From: Paramecium octaurelia
Taxonomy: Eukaryota; Ciliophora; Oligohymenophorea; Peniculida; Parameciidae
NCBI GenBank assembly: GCA_905182995.1
Contig: CAJJDP010000113.1
Coordinates: forward strand, 130,886 to 194,885
Reading direction: 5' to 3'
DNA: 64,000 bases
How positions within the stretch are numbered: the stretch's first letter is position 1; every line of letters begins with the position of its first letter. A program made the position numbers and the translations under genes. Below the pieces are notes generated by a model. It saw only the letters and a program-made list of their open reading frames with translations. It was not told where the DNA came from and ran no database searches. Below are positions 1-12,440 of this stretch, piece after piece.

Positions 1-1502
<1,502 letters not shown>

Positions 1503-2342
1503 TTTAAATAAGTTAATTATATGTATAATTATTTTCTAATTAAATTTAGTAGTAAAATAAGTTTTATAGTCTCATTAGCAATAGTGTTAATTAAATGTAA
1601 TTAATCCAATTTCAATTTTCTTTTGATTTTTTGGTTACGTAATACAAACTTCGCTACACTTTTCAATTTCTTATCAGAATTTGTAAAGGCTTATAAGTAG
1701 TATACAATCTATTATTAATCACTATGAATAGTAAATAATATTATTTATAACCTTCCTTAAACCTGTTATTCATAAAGAAAACTAATAATATTTTTTAAGA
1801 ATATTAATCTTAGTAATTCAATTCACAAAATTGGAGATTAAAAAATTTTAGTCTTGAATAATACATCCATTAAATATTCTATTGAAAAAATGTTGATAAT
1901 ACAAAAATATATAATAAAATTCAGAAATTAAAAAATATATTCATTTTCCATTCTACATAGAATAATTAATACAGAAATGTTTTTACGTCTACTAATTTAG
2001 ATCATAGTTATATTTTCTAGATTCAGAGAATGGATCTTTATGATATCTCAAATAGACTTTGTAACTGATTATCATTTTTAGATTAATTTCTAGAAATTAA
2101 TTTGTAATCACAGGTAATATATTATTTTGTCAAAAAATAAAGAATGGATTAGATTCAAACTGATTCAAACAATGCAATAACTCATTTTTAAATGAATAAA
2201 TGATTAGCCTTTAGATCATTCATATTAATGTTCGAATAAATTTCAGGGGAAATGTATAATGTATTTAAATATCATAAAAGAAAATCGTTTAAGTACTGGA
2301 GAGACAGATGATCATCATATGTCGCATATAAGTCTATTTTGT
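1503..2342. other. AT-rich intergenic region
   Basis: About 840 bp between the ABCF start codon and the next candidate frame. It is strongly AT-rich with many short A and T runs and no frame with protein-like composition. It should contain the ABCF promoter, but no motif can be named. Confidence 0.5.
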
Positions 2343-2352
2343 GTTAATTCAT

Positions 2353-2781
2353 TGACCTTTCCTATTAAAAATCTGTGTTGGTCACTAGAGCTATCAAATT
2401 GTAGATTTTAAATACGGATGGGGCAGAAAAACTGATCATTATGAGGAATTGGTTAGTCTTATGATTAAAATAGTAAGTTCACGTGGGATTTGGAATATAC
2501 AAAAAAATATATTAGACTTTAATTGCCTTAAATGTGCACAAATAATAAGTCATTATAAACCTAAAATCAAATTAAAAATATATCACAAATTATTTTTGAT
2601 TTATGTATTTGCACTTATATTTAAATATTAATACAGGATACAACAGCTTGAGAAATTTATTCCAAATACAAATTTGAAAAATGACATTGATAGAATCAAA
2701 GAAGACAATTTCAGGATTGGATAACCGTTGGGATTTTATTCGTAAATCTACTTTTCTTTTTACTTTTTGAAAAAGGATTGA
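2353..2781 (+). other. Weak open frame, partly antisense to the Myb gene
   Basis: A frame without TGA runs from just after the TGA at 2350-2352 to the TGA at 2779-2781, about 142 codons. Parts look protein-like (VDFKYGWGRKTDHYEEL, and IQQLEKFIPNTNLKND further on). It has no early ATG; the first is at 2449-2451 only if a new start is assumed. Its last 70 bp overlap the 3' end of the opposite-strand Myb gene. With only one stop codon and this base composition, open runs of this length arise by chance, so it may be a relic or nothing. Confidence 0.15.
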
Positions 2782-3296
2782 ATTTCTAATGATGAGATCT
2801 GCATTGAGTAGCTGTTCTTGTTGGGATGAATTGACTCATTAATTTAAATATTTTTTTTGACTTCTTATCATATTTGGATTTAAGGATAGACTCGTGGCTC
2901 TTAACGAATTCTAGATATAATAAATGTTCCTATTTTGTCCAATGTCCTAAGCATAATAATTATATGTACCATTTACTCTTGATTGAGACTCGTCTTTGAC
3001 CGATGGACACTTTTCTTATTGTCCAGAGTTAACTTCAGTTGAATGATTGTTTTAGACAGTTTTAGTGGTATTAACTGACTCAATTGACTGCTGAGTAATT
3101 CCACTATTCAAAAGGGTCGGAGTATCGTATTTGTATGAGGGTATAGGCATAGTAGGGGTCTAATTCTAAAGCACCACTTTAAGACTTATAATGGATGAAA
3201 ATTACTATATTAAAGGAATTATTATTGGGGGAAGTAGTAATATTACTAATAATATTAGGCCTAAGAGTATAAATTGCACATTAAATTTGGATTCAT
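2711..3296 (-). CDS. Single Myb/SANT-domain protein
   Basis: Putative DNA-binding protein of 180 residues. The N-terminal 100 residues are rich in Gln, Tyr, Asn and Ser and look disordered. A single Myb-like domain follows, starting at HWTKQEHLLYLEFVKS and ending at the recognition helix FIPTRTATQCRSHHQKF, which resembles the TRT..QCRSHxQK pattern of SHAQKYF-type Myb repeats. A basic tail (KSKKKSRF) closes the protein. Two introns are needed: 2947-2969 (23 nt), which joins ...RVNG to HWTKQ, and 3166-3185 (20 nt, starting GTC). With both removed, 543 nt remain, exactly 181 codons. The nuclear role is inferred from the family. Confidence 0.8.
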
Positions 3297-4134
3297 CTGT
3301 ATGAAATTTTGGAATTTCAAAAATAATTTATTTTATTTTTTTTGATTATAACTAGGCTATTAATGTGGATACGACAAATTCATTTAAAAATTCTTTATCT
3401 TAATGTGTGTAATTATTATAGATTAAGCATATCATTTATATTCACAAATCAGATACAGTTCTCATCAAGATATATAGAAATTCCTAAATTCCTACCAGAA
3501 GCTAGGCCTTATATATTTATAATAATTATATCAAATTTCTAAATTTCCTTGAGGAAACCCGCTTCTTTAAACAATACATTAAACGTTGAGGATAATAAGA
3601 TTAGTCACTCTTGAAATTCAATTACTTTGAGAGAGATTTTCAGACTGATTATTCTTTTCTGAACAATTTTTTAAGCACTGAATTGATCCTTTAAATACAG
3701 AATTTATAAAAATATTTTTCAATATTACATATTTCTGACACCTCAATAAGAAATTCATGAACATAATAGATATTCTAAATCAGTTTCTTTACTTATATGA
3801 GTTACTTTTAAATTATGTACTATGCATTTGTATTAATTATAGATATAAAATAATTGATAATTTACATCTCATTTTTATTAATTAAAGAGGGCAATCAAGA
3901 AACAATTTATTATTAGGTCATCTTAATTACTTTTACATACAAGGAAATGTAGTTAAATGAAGTTTATATGAATTGATTTTTATGAGTCATACATAATTGG
4001 ATTTGATTTTGTGTTATATCTTAAAATATAGAGTCTTATTATCAAATGTAAAAGTATTTGATAATTATGCAACCGAAATATTAGAATTGGATTGTTAAAA
4101 TTAAATGTAAAATTGAGATTTTAATTGAATTATT
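3297..4134. other. Intergenic region
   Basis: About 840 bp between divergently transcribed genes (Myb on minus, transporter on plus). I see only AT-rich sequence and short frames with no family features. It must hold two promoters. Confidence 0.5.
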
Positions 4135-5664
4135 ATGATTCTAAATTTAGATATAATAAAGGAAGAGTTCGAAGAGTAAGTCGAGTAGGAGACATATAAG
4201 AAAATTTAATATCCTTTAGTACAACATGATAACCAGCTTAATGATGATTAATTTATTCCAGATGAACTAGTAGATGACGATAAAAATAGAGAATAGATTG
4301 GAGAGAATAGTTAATAGATGGCGGGAATGGTATTTACTGGCTTGGGAGGATTTTACACCGATTAAGCAATTGATTTTTAAGAAACAAAGCCTTAGAATTA
4401 CTAATATCGAAGGCTTACAATTTATTCTAATTTTACTTAGTTTTATCGACCAAGTGAAGTCGAGATTGACAATTTAGAAAGTTAGAACAGAAATTTATTT
4501 CAAAACTTTTCAACTTTGGCAGCATGGTCTATACTTATATACCAAACATTTAATAATGCTATCATACCTGCTTGGATCATGACAATACCATTAGATAAGG
4601 TATTGATTATATACAAAATAAAATAGTACTTGAGAATAACTTGGAGATTTTTGATATAGAGTATATTTTTAATTCCTGTAATGATGTATGAACAAAGAAC
4701 TGGAAGTTAGTAGGTGAAATAGCAATATGAAATTCGATATATTTTTAAATGGGAAAATATGAGATAACTTTATTTTGCAAGTATATGTCCAACAATTGCA
4801 TGCACAATATTTCTGTTTTGTTTTGATTATAACTACATTGCCACTATTTTCATTTTGGGATCCTAAACTAATTTCTGGCTTTCCTTAATTCGAGACAAAA
4901 TTTAGAATCATATATTAGAGAAGCGAGGGTAGATATTCAGTATTTTTGGGTATAATTTGAAATAATAAGATTTTTGTTGATTGGTGTTCAGTCTATAACA
5001 ATGAGTAGTGGTTCTGGAATACCAATAATGGCATCTAATTATATTAATACGTCGGTATTCACCTAAGTTCCACAATTGAAATTACTGATTGGGACTATAG
5101 TACCAGTAATATAAATTGATGATATTTAGTTTGCTTCTTCATTGCTATTGGCAAGATGTTCCGTATTTAATTTGAGAGTAAGAAACACATTTCCGATTTA
5201 CTTGTGCAATTACTTCATAGCGATATTTGTTAGTTTGAATATTTTTATGGTTGCTTATTTTGTTGATGGGATTTCTTTAGATGATGATCCAAAGTTTGGA
5301 GTTTTTGGATTGTTCACAAATTAGAAGTTTATAGAATTTTTGTAATATTTTATAAATATAAGATAGATATAATTCAGTGATTATAATAATAGGGATATCC
5401 ATTTGTTCTGTAATAACAGTTTAGTTATTTGATCCTTTGACTTTGGCTATTTGTAATCTTGTTGAACCTTTGATAACATCAGTTCTGTGTAAATTTACAG
5501 GAGTTCAATATTATCCGGATGGGTTGACTTATTTTGGGTACTTTTGGTTACAATTTGGACAATTGTTGATTATAATAGGGTAGGATTTGCATAAAAAGTA
5601 ATTGGATATTAGTGCTAAGCTGAACACTTAATGTAAGCATTCTTCAAGTAAGAAGACGTTGTGA
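4135..5664 (+). CDS. DMT/EamA-like membrane transporter, paralog 1
   Basis: Polytopic protein of 477 residues, probably a solute carrier of the drug/metabolite transporter superfamily. An acidic, Gln-rich cytosolic N-terminus of about 140 residues leads into hydrophobic helices with DMT hallmarks: IIPAWIMTIPLDK and YLRITWRFLIQSIFLIP in the first half, then ICNLVEPLITSVLC near the end, which resembles the LEPVxAxL signature of EamA repeats. Four introns are removed: 4600-4626, 4950-4969 (20 nt, ending AAG), 5106-5129 and 5342-5366. This leaves 1434 nt, 478 codons. The splice sites agree with those of the adjacent paralog, which supports the model. The substrate is unknown. Nucleotides 4801 onward recur downstream, see the repeat entries. 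Confidence 0.75.
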
Positions 5665-6188
5665 TTCACATATTGTTATTCAAAATGTATTTAATAATTT
5701 AATGTCACTTTAACATTTATAAACAATAAAAGAAGAAAGGCATTCATAAAAAATTACAGATTTAAACCAGAATCTTTTGGATCAGTTTAAAAATGTATAT
5801 CAATTGCGAGTAAGTAGAGGGAGTATGAGCCTGATGAGAACGAATAATTTCTGCCAGAAGAATAAAAGGAAATGAATGATGAGGATGTATAGGATTAGTA
5901 ATAGAAACATGAAATTGTGAAGAGTTTTGTTGTTGGCACTGGAATGGGTGGATTTCTATTTGAAGAAACATTTGGATTTGAAGATAAGAAATAGAAGAAT
6001 AATAAACAAATTAAGAGACTGACATTGAATACCCGAATTACATAGATAGTGGGTCTAAATAAATTGGCAGATGATGAAGAAGATGATCAATAACTTTATG
6101 AGAAAATTCCTTAGTATTTAGCATGGGGTATTATTTTTTTTGCATCTGTCATTAATGCCATGATCCCTCCTTGGATTATGACAATACC
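4801..6188. repeat. First copy of a 1388-bp direct repeat joined by one N (likely assembly overlap)
   Basis: This block recurs at 6190-7577 with a constant offset of 1389, and I saw no difference between the copies, including introns and intergenic DNA. The two copies are separated by a single N at 6189. Such perfect identity through non-coding DNA, abutting an N, is what is expected when two overlapping contigs are scaffolded without being merged. Confidence 0.9.
5702..6188 (+). CDS. DMT/EamA-like transporter paralog 2, 5' fragment ending at the N
   Basis: First copy of the second transporter gene. It starts MSLQHLQTIKEERHSQKITD at 5702, 37 bp after the stop of paralog 1. It contains the 23-nt intron 5795-5817 and runs through the acidic N-terminus to PPWIMTIP, where the N at 6189 interrupts it. 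The same sequence continues intact in the copy starting at 7091, so this fragment is probably a duplicate made by the assembly and not a separate gene. Confidence 0.7.
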
Positions 6189-6189
6189 N
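6189..6189. other. Single-base assembly gap (N)
   Basis: One N separates two copies of the same 1388-bp sequence. It breaks codon continuity on both sides and is best read as a contig junction. Confidence 0.95.
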
Positions 6190-7053
6190 TGCACAATATT
6201 TCTGTTTTGTTTTGATTATAACTACATTGCCACTATTTTCATTTTGGGATCCTAAACTAATTTCTGGCTTTCCTTAATTCGAGACAAAATTTAGAATCAT
6301 ATATTAGAGAAGCGAGGGTAGATATTCAGTATTTTTGGGTATAATTTGAAATAATAAGATTTTTGTTGATTGGTGTTCAGTCTATAACAATGAGTAGTGG
6401 TTCTGGAATACCAATAATGGCATCTAATTATATTAATACGTCGGTATTCACCTAAGTTCCACAATTGAAATTACTGATTGGGACTATAGTACCAGTAATA
6501 TAAATTGATGATATTTAGTTTGCTTCTTCATTGCTATTGGCAAGATGTTCCGTATTTAATTTGAGAGTAAGAAACACATTTCCGATTTACTTGTGCAATT
6601 ACTTCATAGCGATATTTGTTAGTTTGAATATTTTTATGGTTGCTTATTTTGTTGATGGGATTTCTTTAGATGATGATCCAAAGTTTGGAGTTTTTGGATT
6701 GTTCACAAATTAGAAGTTTATAGAATTTTTGTAATATTTTATAAATATAAGATAGATATAATTCAGTGATTATAATAATAGGGATATCCATTTGTTCTGT
6801 AATAACAGTTTAGTTATTTGATCCTTTGACTTTGGCTATTTGTAATCTTGTTGAACCTTTGATAACATCAGTTCTGTGTAAATTTACAGGAGTTCAATAT
6901 TATCCGGATGGGTTGACTTATTTTGGGTACTTTTGGTTACAATTTGGACAATTGTTGATTATAATAGGGTAGGATTTGCATAAAAAGTAATTGGATATTA
7001 GTGCTAAGCTGAACACTTAATGTAAGCATTCTTCAAGTAAGAAGACGTTGTGA
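6190..7053 (+). CDS. Duplicate 3' part of DMT transporter paralog 1
   Basis: Repeats 4801-5664 base for base, starting in the middle of the transporter with CTIFLFCFDYNYIATIF and ending at the same TGA (7051-7053). It has no start codon or N-terminal region of its own. Corresponding introns are 6339-6358, 6495-6518 and 6731-6755. Most likely an assembly copy, not a truncated gene. Confidence 0.7.
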
Positions 7054-7577
7054 TTCACATATTGTTATTCAAAATGTATTTAATAATTTAATGTCACTTT
7101 AACATTTATAAACAATAAAAGAAGAAAGGCATTCATAAAAAATTACAGATTTAAACCAGAATCTTTTGGATCAGTTTAAAAATGTATATCAATTGCGAGT
7201 AAGTAGAGGGAGTATGAGCCTGATGAGAACGAATAATTTCTGCCAGAAGAATAAAAGGAAATGAATGATGAGGATGTATAGGATTAGTAATAGAAACATG
7301 AAATTGTGAAGAGTTTTGTTGTTGGCACTGGAATGGGTGGATTTCTATTTGAAGAAACATTTGGATTTGAAGATAAGAAATAGAAGAATAATAAACAAAT
7401 TAAGAGACTGACATTGAATACCCGAATTACATAGATAGTGGGTCTAAATAAATTGGCAGATGATGAAGAAGATGATCAATAACTTTATGAGAAAATTCCT
7501 TAGTATTTAGCATGGGGTATTATTTTTTTTGCATCTGTCATTAATGCCATGATCCCTCCTTGGATTATGACAATACC
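6190..7577. repeat. Second copy of the 1388-bp direct repeat
   Basis: Same content as 4801-6188: the 3' part of transporter paralog 1, the 37-bp spacer and the 5' part of paralog 2. At 7578 the sequence continues into the rest of paralog 2, which the first copy lacks. Confidence 0.9.
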
Positions 7578-8656
7578 AGCTGAAAAAGTATGTATTAATA
7601 ATAAACCAAGTATTTGCGTATAGCCTGGAGATTTTTATTATAAGGAATCTTCCTCATCCCCTTTATCATGTATGAGTACAGGACTGGGAACGAGAAAGTT
7701 AAGTCAGCATACACCTCCGAATTTCTGTTGAAATGGACTCATATGAGAAAAGTATATATGGCAAGTTTGACTACAACTGTAACCTTTGCCGTAATTCTGT
7801 TTTGTTTTGATTATACGAATATCTCAAGTGTTATTGTCCTGGGATCTCAGACTAATTTCTGGTTGTCAGTCTTCAGAAAAAAAGAATATAACCACAATAT
7901 CGAAGGAGGAGGCAAGATCATGTGTGTTGTAGGGTAGAATATTATGTTGTTAATAGATATCTACTAATTTGTTTAGACTCATATGTATTGAATACTGACA
8001 CTATTCCTGAATCAGCCAAGCAATACATCAATCCTTTGTTGTACAACAGACCTATATGGATGAGGATTATTATTGGAAACACCATACCTGTAACATATTA
8101 ATGTATTCACTTTAGTTTTTGGCATCTATAATTTTAGCTGAATTGTCAAAAGCTAATCAGGATCTCAGAAGTGTATTCCCACCTTTCTTAGCTAATTTCA
8201 GCGTTGCTTTTTTTGTTTGTCTGAATATGTGTATGGTCTCTTTTTTTATGGATGGCACATCAATTAATTTTGATTCCAGATGGGGATGGTTTGGATTGTT
8301 TAAGAATGGAAAATTCATGGATTTTTTGTACTACTATTATATCAAATCCCATTAGTTACATGTCTACTATGTTAAGCATCGGAGTATTCATCTCTTCTAT
8401 TTTAATCAGTAAATTATTTGAACCTATTGTACCTGCCACTGCTGCCTTATTTGAACCTGTCATTACAGCTATCTTGTGTGAAATTGCTCATGTTCAATAT
8501 TACCCATCTGCTATTGCTTGTTTTGGTTATGTATTTCTAATGCCAGGCTAATTTATTATTATTGTTGGACAACACATATTGAAGTAATAATAAGAACAGG
8601 AACAAAGATAGAAACTAGAATAGCAATTGTAAATTCATGCTTCGAGAGCTCAATGA
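7091..8656 (+). CDS. DMT/EamA-like membrane transporter, paralog 2 (complete)
   Basis: Polytopic protein of 480 residues, clearly related to paralog 1 upstream. An acidic N-terminus is followed by IPPWIMTIPAEK and YLRIAWRFLLQGIFLIPF, then LFCFDYTNISSVIVLGSQTNF. The C-terminal repeat has the EamA-type stretch ATAALFEPVITAILCEI, and a Gln-rich tail follows the last helix. Five introns: 7184-7206, 7588-7610 (ends AAG), 7934-7956, 8090-8115 and 8328-8355; 1443 nt remain, 481 codons. Intron positions match those of paralog 1 in the shared part, indicating a tandem gene duplication older than the assembly artefact. Transport direction and substrate cannot be told. Confidence 0.75.
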
Positions 8657-8737
8657 TGTACAAAATCAAATGTTAAATTAATACTTGATTATTTTATTAA
8701 TTAATGATGTTAAACAATAATATTTAACGAATAAATA

Positions 8738-9274
8738 ATGTTCCTGTTCCAAAAAAGATTAATGACTCTATCGCAAAGTTCTTAGTAACCTATTAGACTT
8801 AAACCTAAGTTCTATTCATAGCAAAAGGAAAATGTACCTATGCAGAAGGATCTTCCAAAAGTCAATTTGATTAATAAATTGAATGAAGCCTCTAAAATAC
8901 CTAAACCCTTGCCAAAACCACAAGTATAAATTACTCAAAAGACTATATCCAAAGATATTTGGCACAAAAAGTCAATATCAATGAAAATGAAAAATGCTAC
9001 TTTTAAGGATGGAAAAAGAATAGTCAGTGGATAATTGATCAAATACAAAAAAGGTGATTAGATCTATGCTTTTCGATGCATAAAGGATACCATGAAACAA
9101 TGCAAATTAAGAGATATAAAATTAGATCATGATGTTGACACTGATGATGAATAAATTTTCATGGCCACCAAAAATATGTTTATGAGTTTATGTTAAAGTA
9201 TTAAACGAGAGTTATTCAACAATGAAGATTATCAAAACGAAAACAAAATTATTATAGATGACGACTTCTTATGA
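8738..9274 (+). CDS. Unknown basic protein, 178 residues
   Basis: One uninterrupted frame from ATG 8738 to TGA 9272-9274. The first 60 residues are basic and rich in Gln, Lys and Pro (KIPKPLPKPQVQ). A more ordered middle follows, with KSISMKMKNATFKDGKRIV and KYKKGDQIYAFRCIKD. The C-terminus is acidic (IIIDDDFL). No membrane segment or signal peptide. A second Met at codon 9 could also be the start. I do not recognise the family. The gene converges on the acyltransferase-like gene with 31 bp between stop codons. Confidence 0.7.
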
Positions 9275-9305
9275 ATTTTAATGATGTTTATAAACAATAT
9301 ACTAA

Positions 9306-10297
9306 TCAAACTATATCCCTAATAAATTTGGTTCTATAATCCATCCAATTTTTTTTACTCTATTATATTATAAAATTAATACTAATTTTCTCTTCAACAT
9401 TTGATGAACAAATTGATTGTATATCTCACTAAGTCGACAATCAGAAATAGCATAAGATGGCAATTTCATGAAATGTATCTGTAAACCACAACTCCAGTTA
9501 ACCAATAGATTATACAACATCCTCATCCACGAATTCCCAACCAGTAACATTCTACTATTAGTTAAAATGCTCACAAATCCAGTTGGATTTGAATTATTAT
9601 ACTTTGCTACATGTTATTTTTATTTTGAATAAGAATTTATCTTCCCTGCTTCTTGTATCATTAATTCGTCGATTTTTAAGAAATGCTAACCATTCGATAC
9701 TCCTCCTTCCCAAAACACTATCAAGGGTCCACATCTTTATTTTTCTATCAATTCCATTAATTCTCTTATGTCTTTTCCTGTTTTAAACATCTTAAAACCA
9801 CACTATTCAATCTAGAATGAATCTACGATTGCCTAATAGTAACTTATTAATTGGTATCGCACCTTTCTCTTGTATAAGGAAACATGAGTAAAGGAAGGAG
9901 AAAAGCTTGATAATAACAATAAATTATACTAGGTGATAAGAGTAAAAACATCTATGGGGGATGTTCTTGAGCATAATAAGCTAAACGATTGTAAATTTTT
10001 GGGCTTTTGATTTTAAGCAGCATTTGAGAACATTGACTTTATGTTATAGTATCCCATCGACAACAATAATGCTCTTCCGATAAAGAAGTTGTGTAGCAAT
10101 ATTATAATTCTAATAAATTTATGAACACCTTGACGAAGCTCTAAGTTTTGTAATTTTCTAAAGAGTAAATCATTAAAGATTATAATTTGTAGAGTCAATC
10201 CCAAAAAGATTGGCAATCTTATTGATAAGAGTAAACACTCTAGCATTGTTTAGATTCGACTTCCTTTGATTATCGTATTGGGCAAGAAGGGATTCAT
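9306..10297 (-). CDS. Lysophospholipid acyltransferase-like membrane protein, catalytic motif altered
   Basis: Protein of 322 residues resembling the LPLAT/PlsC superfamily, which acylates lysophospholipids at membranes. Two hydrophobic stretches near the N-terminus (LLLSIRLPIFLGLTLQIII and IRIIILLHNFFIGRALLL) are followed by two acyltransferase-like motifs. RTSPID stands where active enzymes have NHxSxxD, so the catalytic His is Arg. CGPLIVFWEGGVSNG stands where FPEGT is expected. An intron at 9360-9382 (23 nt) restores the C-terminus (KRKLSKKNWMDYR); 969 nt remain, 323 codons. ATG 10295-10297 is the farthest in-frame start; a second Met lies 17 codons later. The altered motifs suggest it may not be an active enzyme. 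Confidence 0.65.
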
Positions 10298-10374
10298 ATT
10301 TAAATTATCACATTTTTATTGACTATTTATAATAAATTCATATCAGTATTCAATAGTTCTTACTATTCTCAATA

Positions 10375-12312
10375 TCATTTCTGTAATAAAGGAAGGGGAG
10401 ACGAGAGACATCTTTGAGTGTTTAATCTTATTTCTTAATTGAAACTGTTGATTAAAGAATCTTTCTTTTGAGATTAGACTAATTACCAATCTTCATCTCT
10501 CTTAATGTACATTTGCGGATCGAATGAATGAATGGGCACTAAACTTAATCCAAGAGGTATTTGTCTGTAGAGAAAAAATTGAATCTTGTATTGTTACTTT
10601 CCTATGTTTCGCATAGTCATTTTATCAAAAGGTCCTAGATTTCTGATGATCAACAAAGATATTGATATGTAAAGGTCCAATTACCTTTTATCATTCTTTT
10701 TGATTTCTTCCAAAGTCATGGGATTGATGATTGGAAACTTGTCAACTTCAATCCTGGTGCCTTTAGGAATCTTAAAGTAAAAGCACACATTCACAATTTG
10801 TTAAGGCAAGAAAGACTAATCCAGGTCTTCTTCTATTATAATTGATATTTCATCTGAGTACTAGGACGAAAATATCAAAAGATTTAGGAATAGTTGTTAG
10901 ACCTATTTGATATCAGACCTCATGAATAGATCATTGATCTAAGATTGTATTTTGATTCCTCTTGTTTTTAGTTTTGTGTTGCTTCTATAATATTTCATTT
11001 TATCAATCAAGCATTGGAGCAGGGAGATTAAATTAAATTTTAAGAGGGATAGCTATTTGAGATCAGCATTGGCTGAGAAATAATCTGAAATGTTGTAATA
11101 TTTGTTTTAGGAAATGTACAATTGAGCAATGATGTAGTTAAGACACTTATTGATTTATTAAGATTAATTGTATTTTTTGAGAATTCCATTTAGAAGTATT
11201 AAAGACAATCTAATGTGAGTGTTGAAAATATCAGAAAAATAGTTCAATAACTTCAAGGTTGCTTTATTCTATAGTTTTAACTTATCTACACATTATTTTT
11301 TTTATTGTTCAGTAATTAATAATATTGCGCATGGTTGAGTATCAAAACATAACACAACTTTAATTATGAAGGATTCTTCTGAATTAAATCCAAATAACAC
11401 ATGCTAATGATCTAAGTACTTGTTCTCGTAGTTTTCCAATTTTAGTAATCTTTTTTTATCAGTAAACAAATAGAACAAGAATTATTCCAAATTCATATCG
11501 ATTGAATTTGTCCTAATATCCATTTGTTTTTTTATCTTTCTACCCTGACTGGCAACCATCGTTTTCCTTATAAATGCCTAGAAATTGTACTACTCTTCCT
11601 GTTCATTAAATTTATCCACATTCTCCTATTATAATATAATTTATCTTGAATTTTCAATGAAATTTACAATATAATATTTCATTTCTAAATTTTCTCTAAT
11701 ATTATTTTCTATCGTTAAGTGCTTGCAGTATTGCATATATGTCATCCTCATCAATTATTATTGATATCTTGATTATTGGTAATAGAGAATGATGTAAATA
11801 ATGAACTTTACAACTTGAGACCATAAGGGCTCTTTGGGATTGGGGATCATAATCATAAAGAATATGTAAATGAATAACAAAGTGAATGCCTTCTAGATAG
11901 AATCCATCATGTTTATAATCCTATAAATGCATATGAAATTATGTTACGTTAAACTAAGAATTGCCAGAAAATATCCATCAATAAATTAGTATCTCTCTGG
12001 ATGTATTTACAAATATTGAGATGCTGCATAAAACATGTTGAATAACAAAATTCCAATAAGTAACAATATTTCATAGACTCTAATGCATCTCTTCTGATAT
12101 CTCAAACTTGTCAATACGATAACTCCCAATATAATATTCAGACACATTGTAAACCAAGATGACTCAAACACCTTTTCTATTGAGTAGTAAATAATTAGAG
12201 GTATTAGAATGACTTTCTATATTAACTAAAATCTTAATCTGAACCTCTGTATGTACCTTTCATACTAATCTTCGAATTTATCAGAGATAAACTTCTATGA
12301 TAATAATTGCAT
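10375..12312 (-). CDS. Six-helix membrane protein with degenerate histidine-kinase core (copy 1)
   Basis: Intronless frame of exactly 646 codons. About six hydrophobic segments occupy residues 30-220, for example LIPLIIYYSI, LNIILGVIVLTSL, YEILLLIGILLFNMF and FTLLFIYIFFMIMI. The soluble part then follows the order of a histidine kinase. An H-box-like helix, LNYFSDIFNTHIRLSLILL near residue 350, has Thr where HExRTPL has His. An N-box-like helix (QLFLNLLIFSSQYS, about residue 470) has Phe in place of the catalytic Asn. The final segment (ISLLIIRNLGPFDKMTM, about 550) occupies the ATP-lid position but lacks the glycine boxes. Probably a sensor or scaffold without kinase activity. Paralogs are at 12441, 16476 and 38660. 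Confidence 0.65.
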
Positions 12313-12440
12313 TTTATAATATATATATATAAGATAAATTTGACAATGCTTAATGTTTTATAATTAGACGAATAATGATCTAAATATTAATATGAGATAT
12401 CAGATTTAAAATTTTATTAATTATTCAAAATTAAAGAATA

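Noticed and set aside
4985..5040. GSGIP motif as evidence for a ClC chloride channel
   Set aside because: The pentapeptide matches the ClC signature by chance; the helix order and the EamA-type LVEPLITS segment fit the DMT superfamily, and the paralog lacks the motif.
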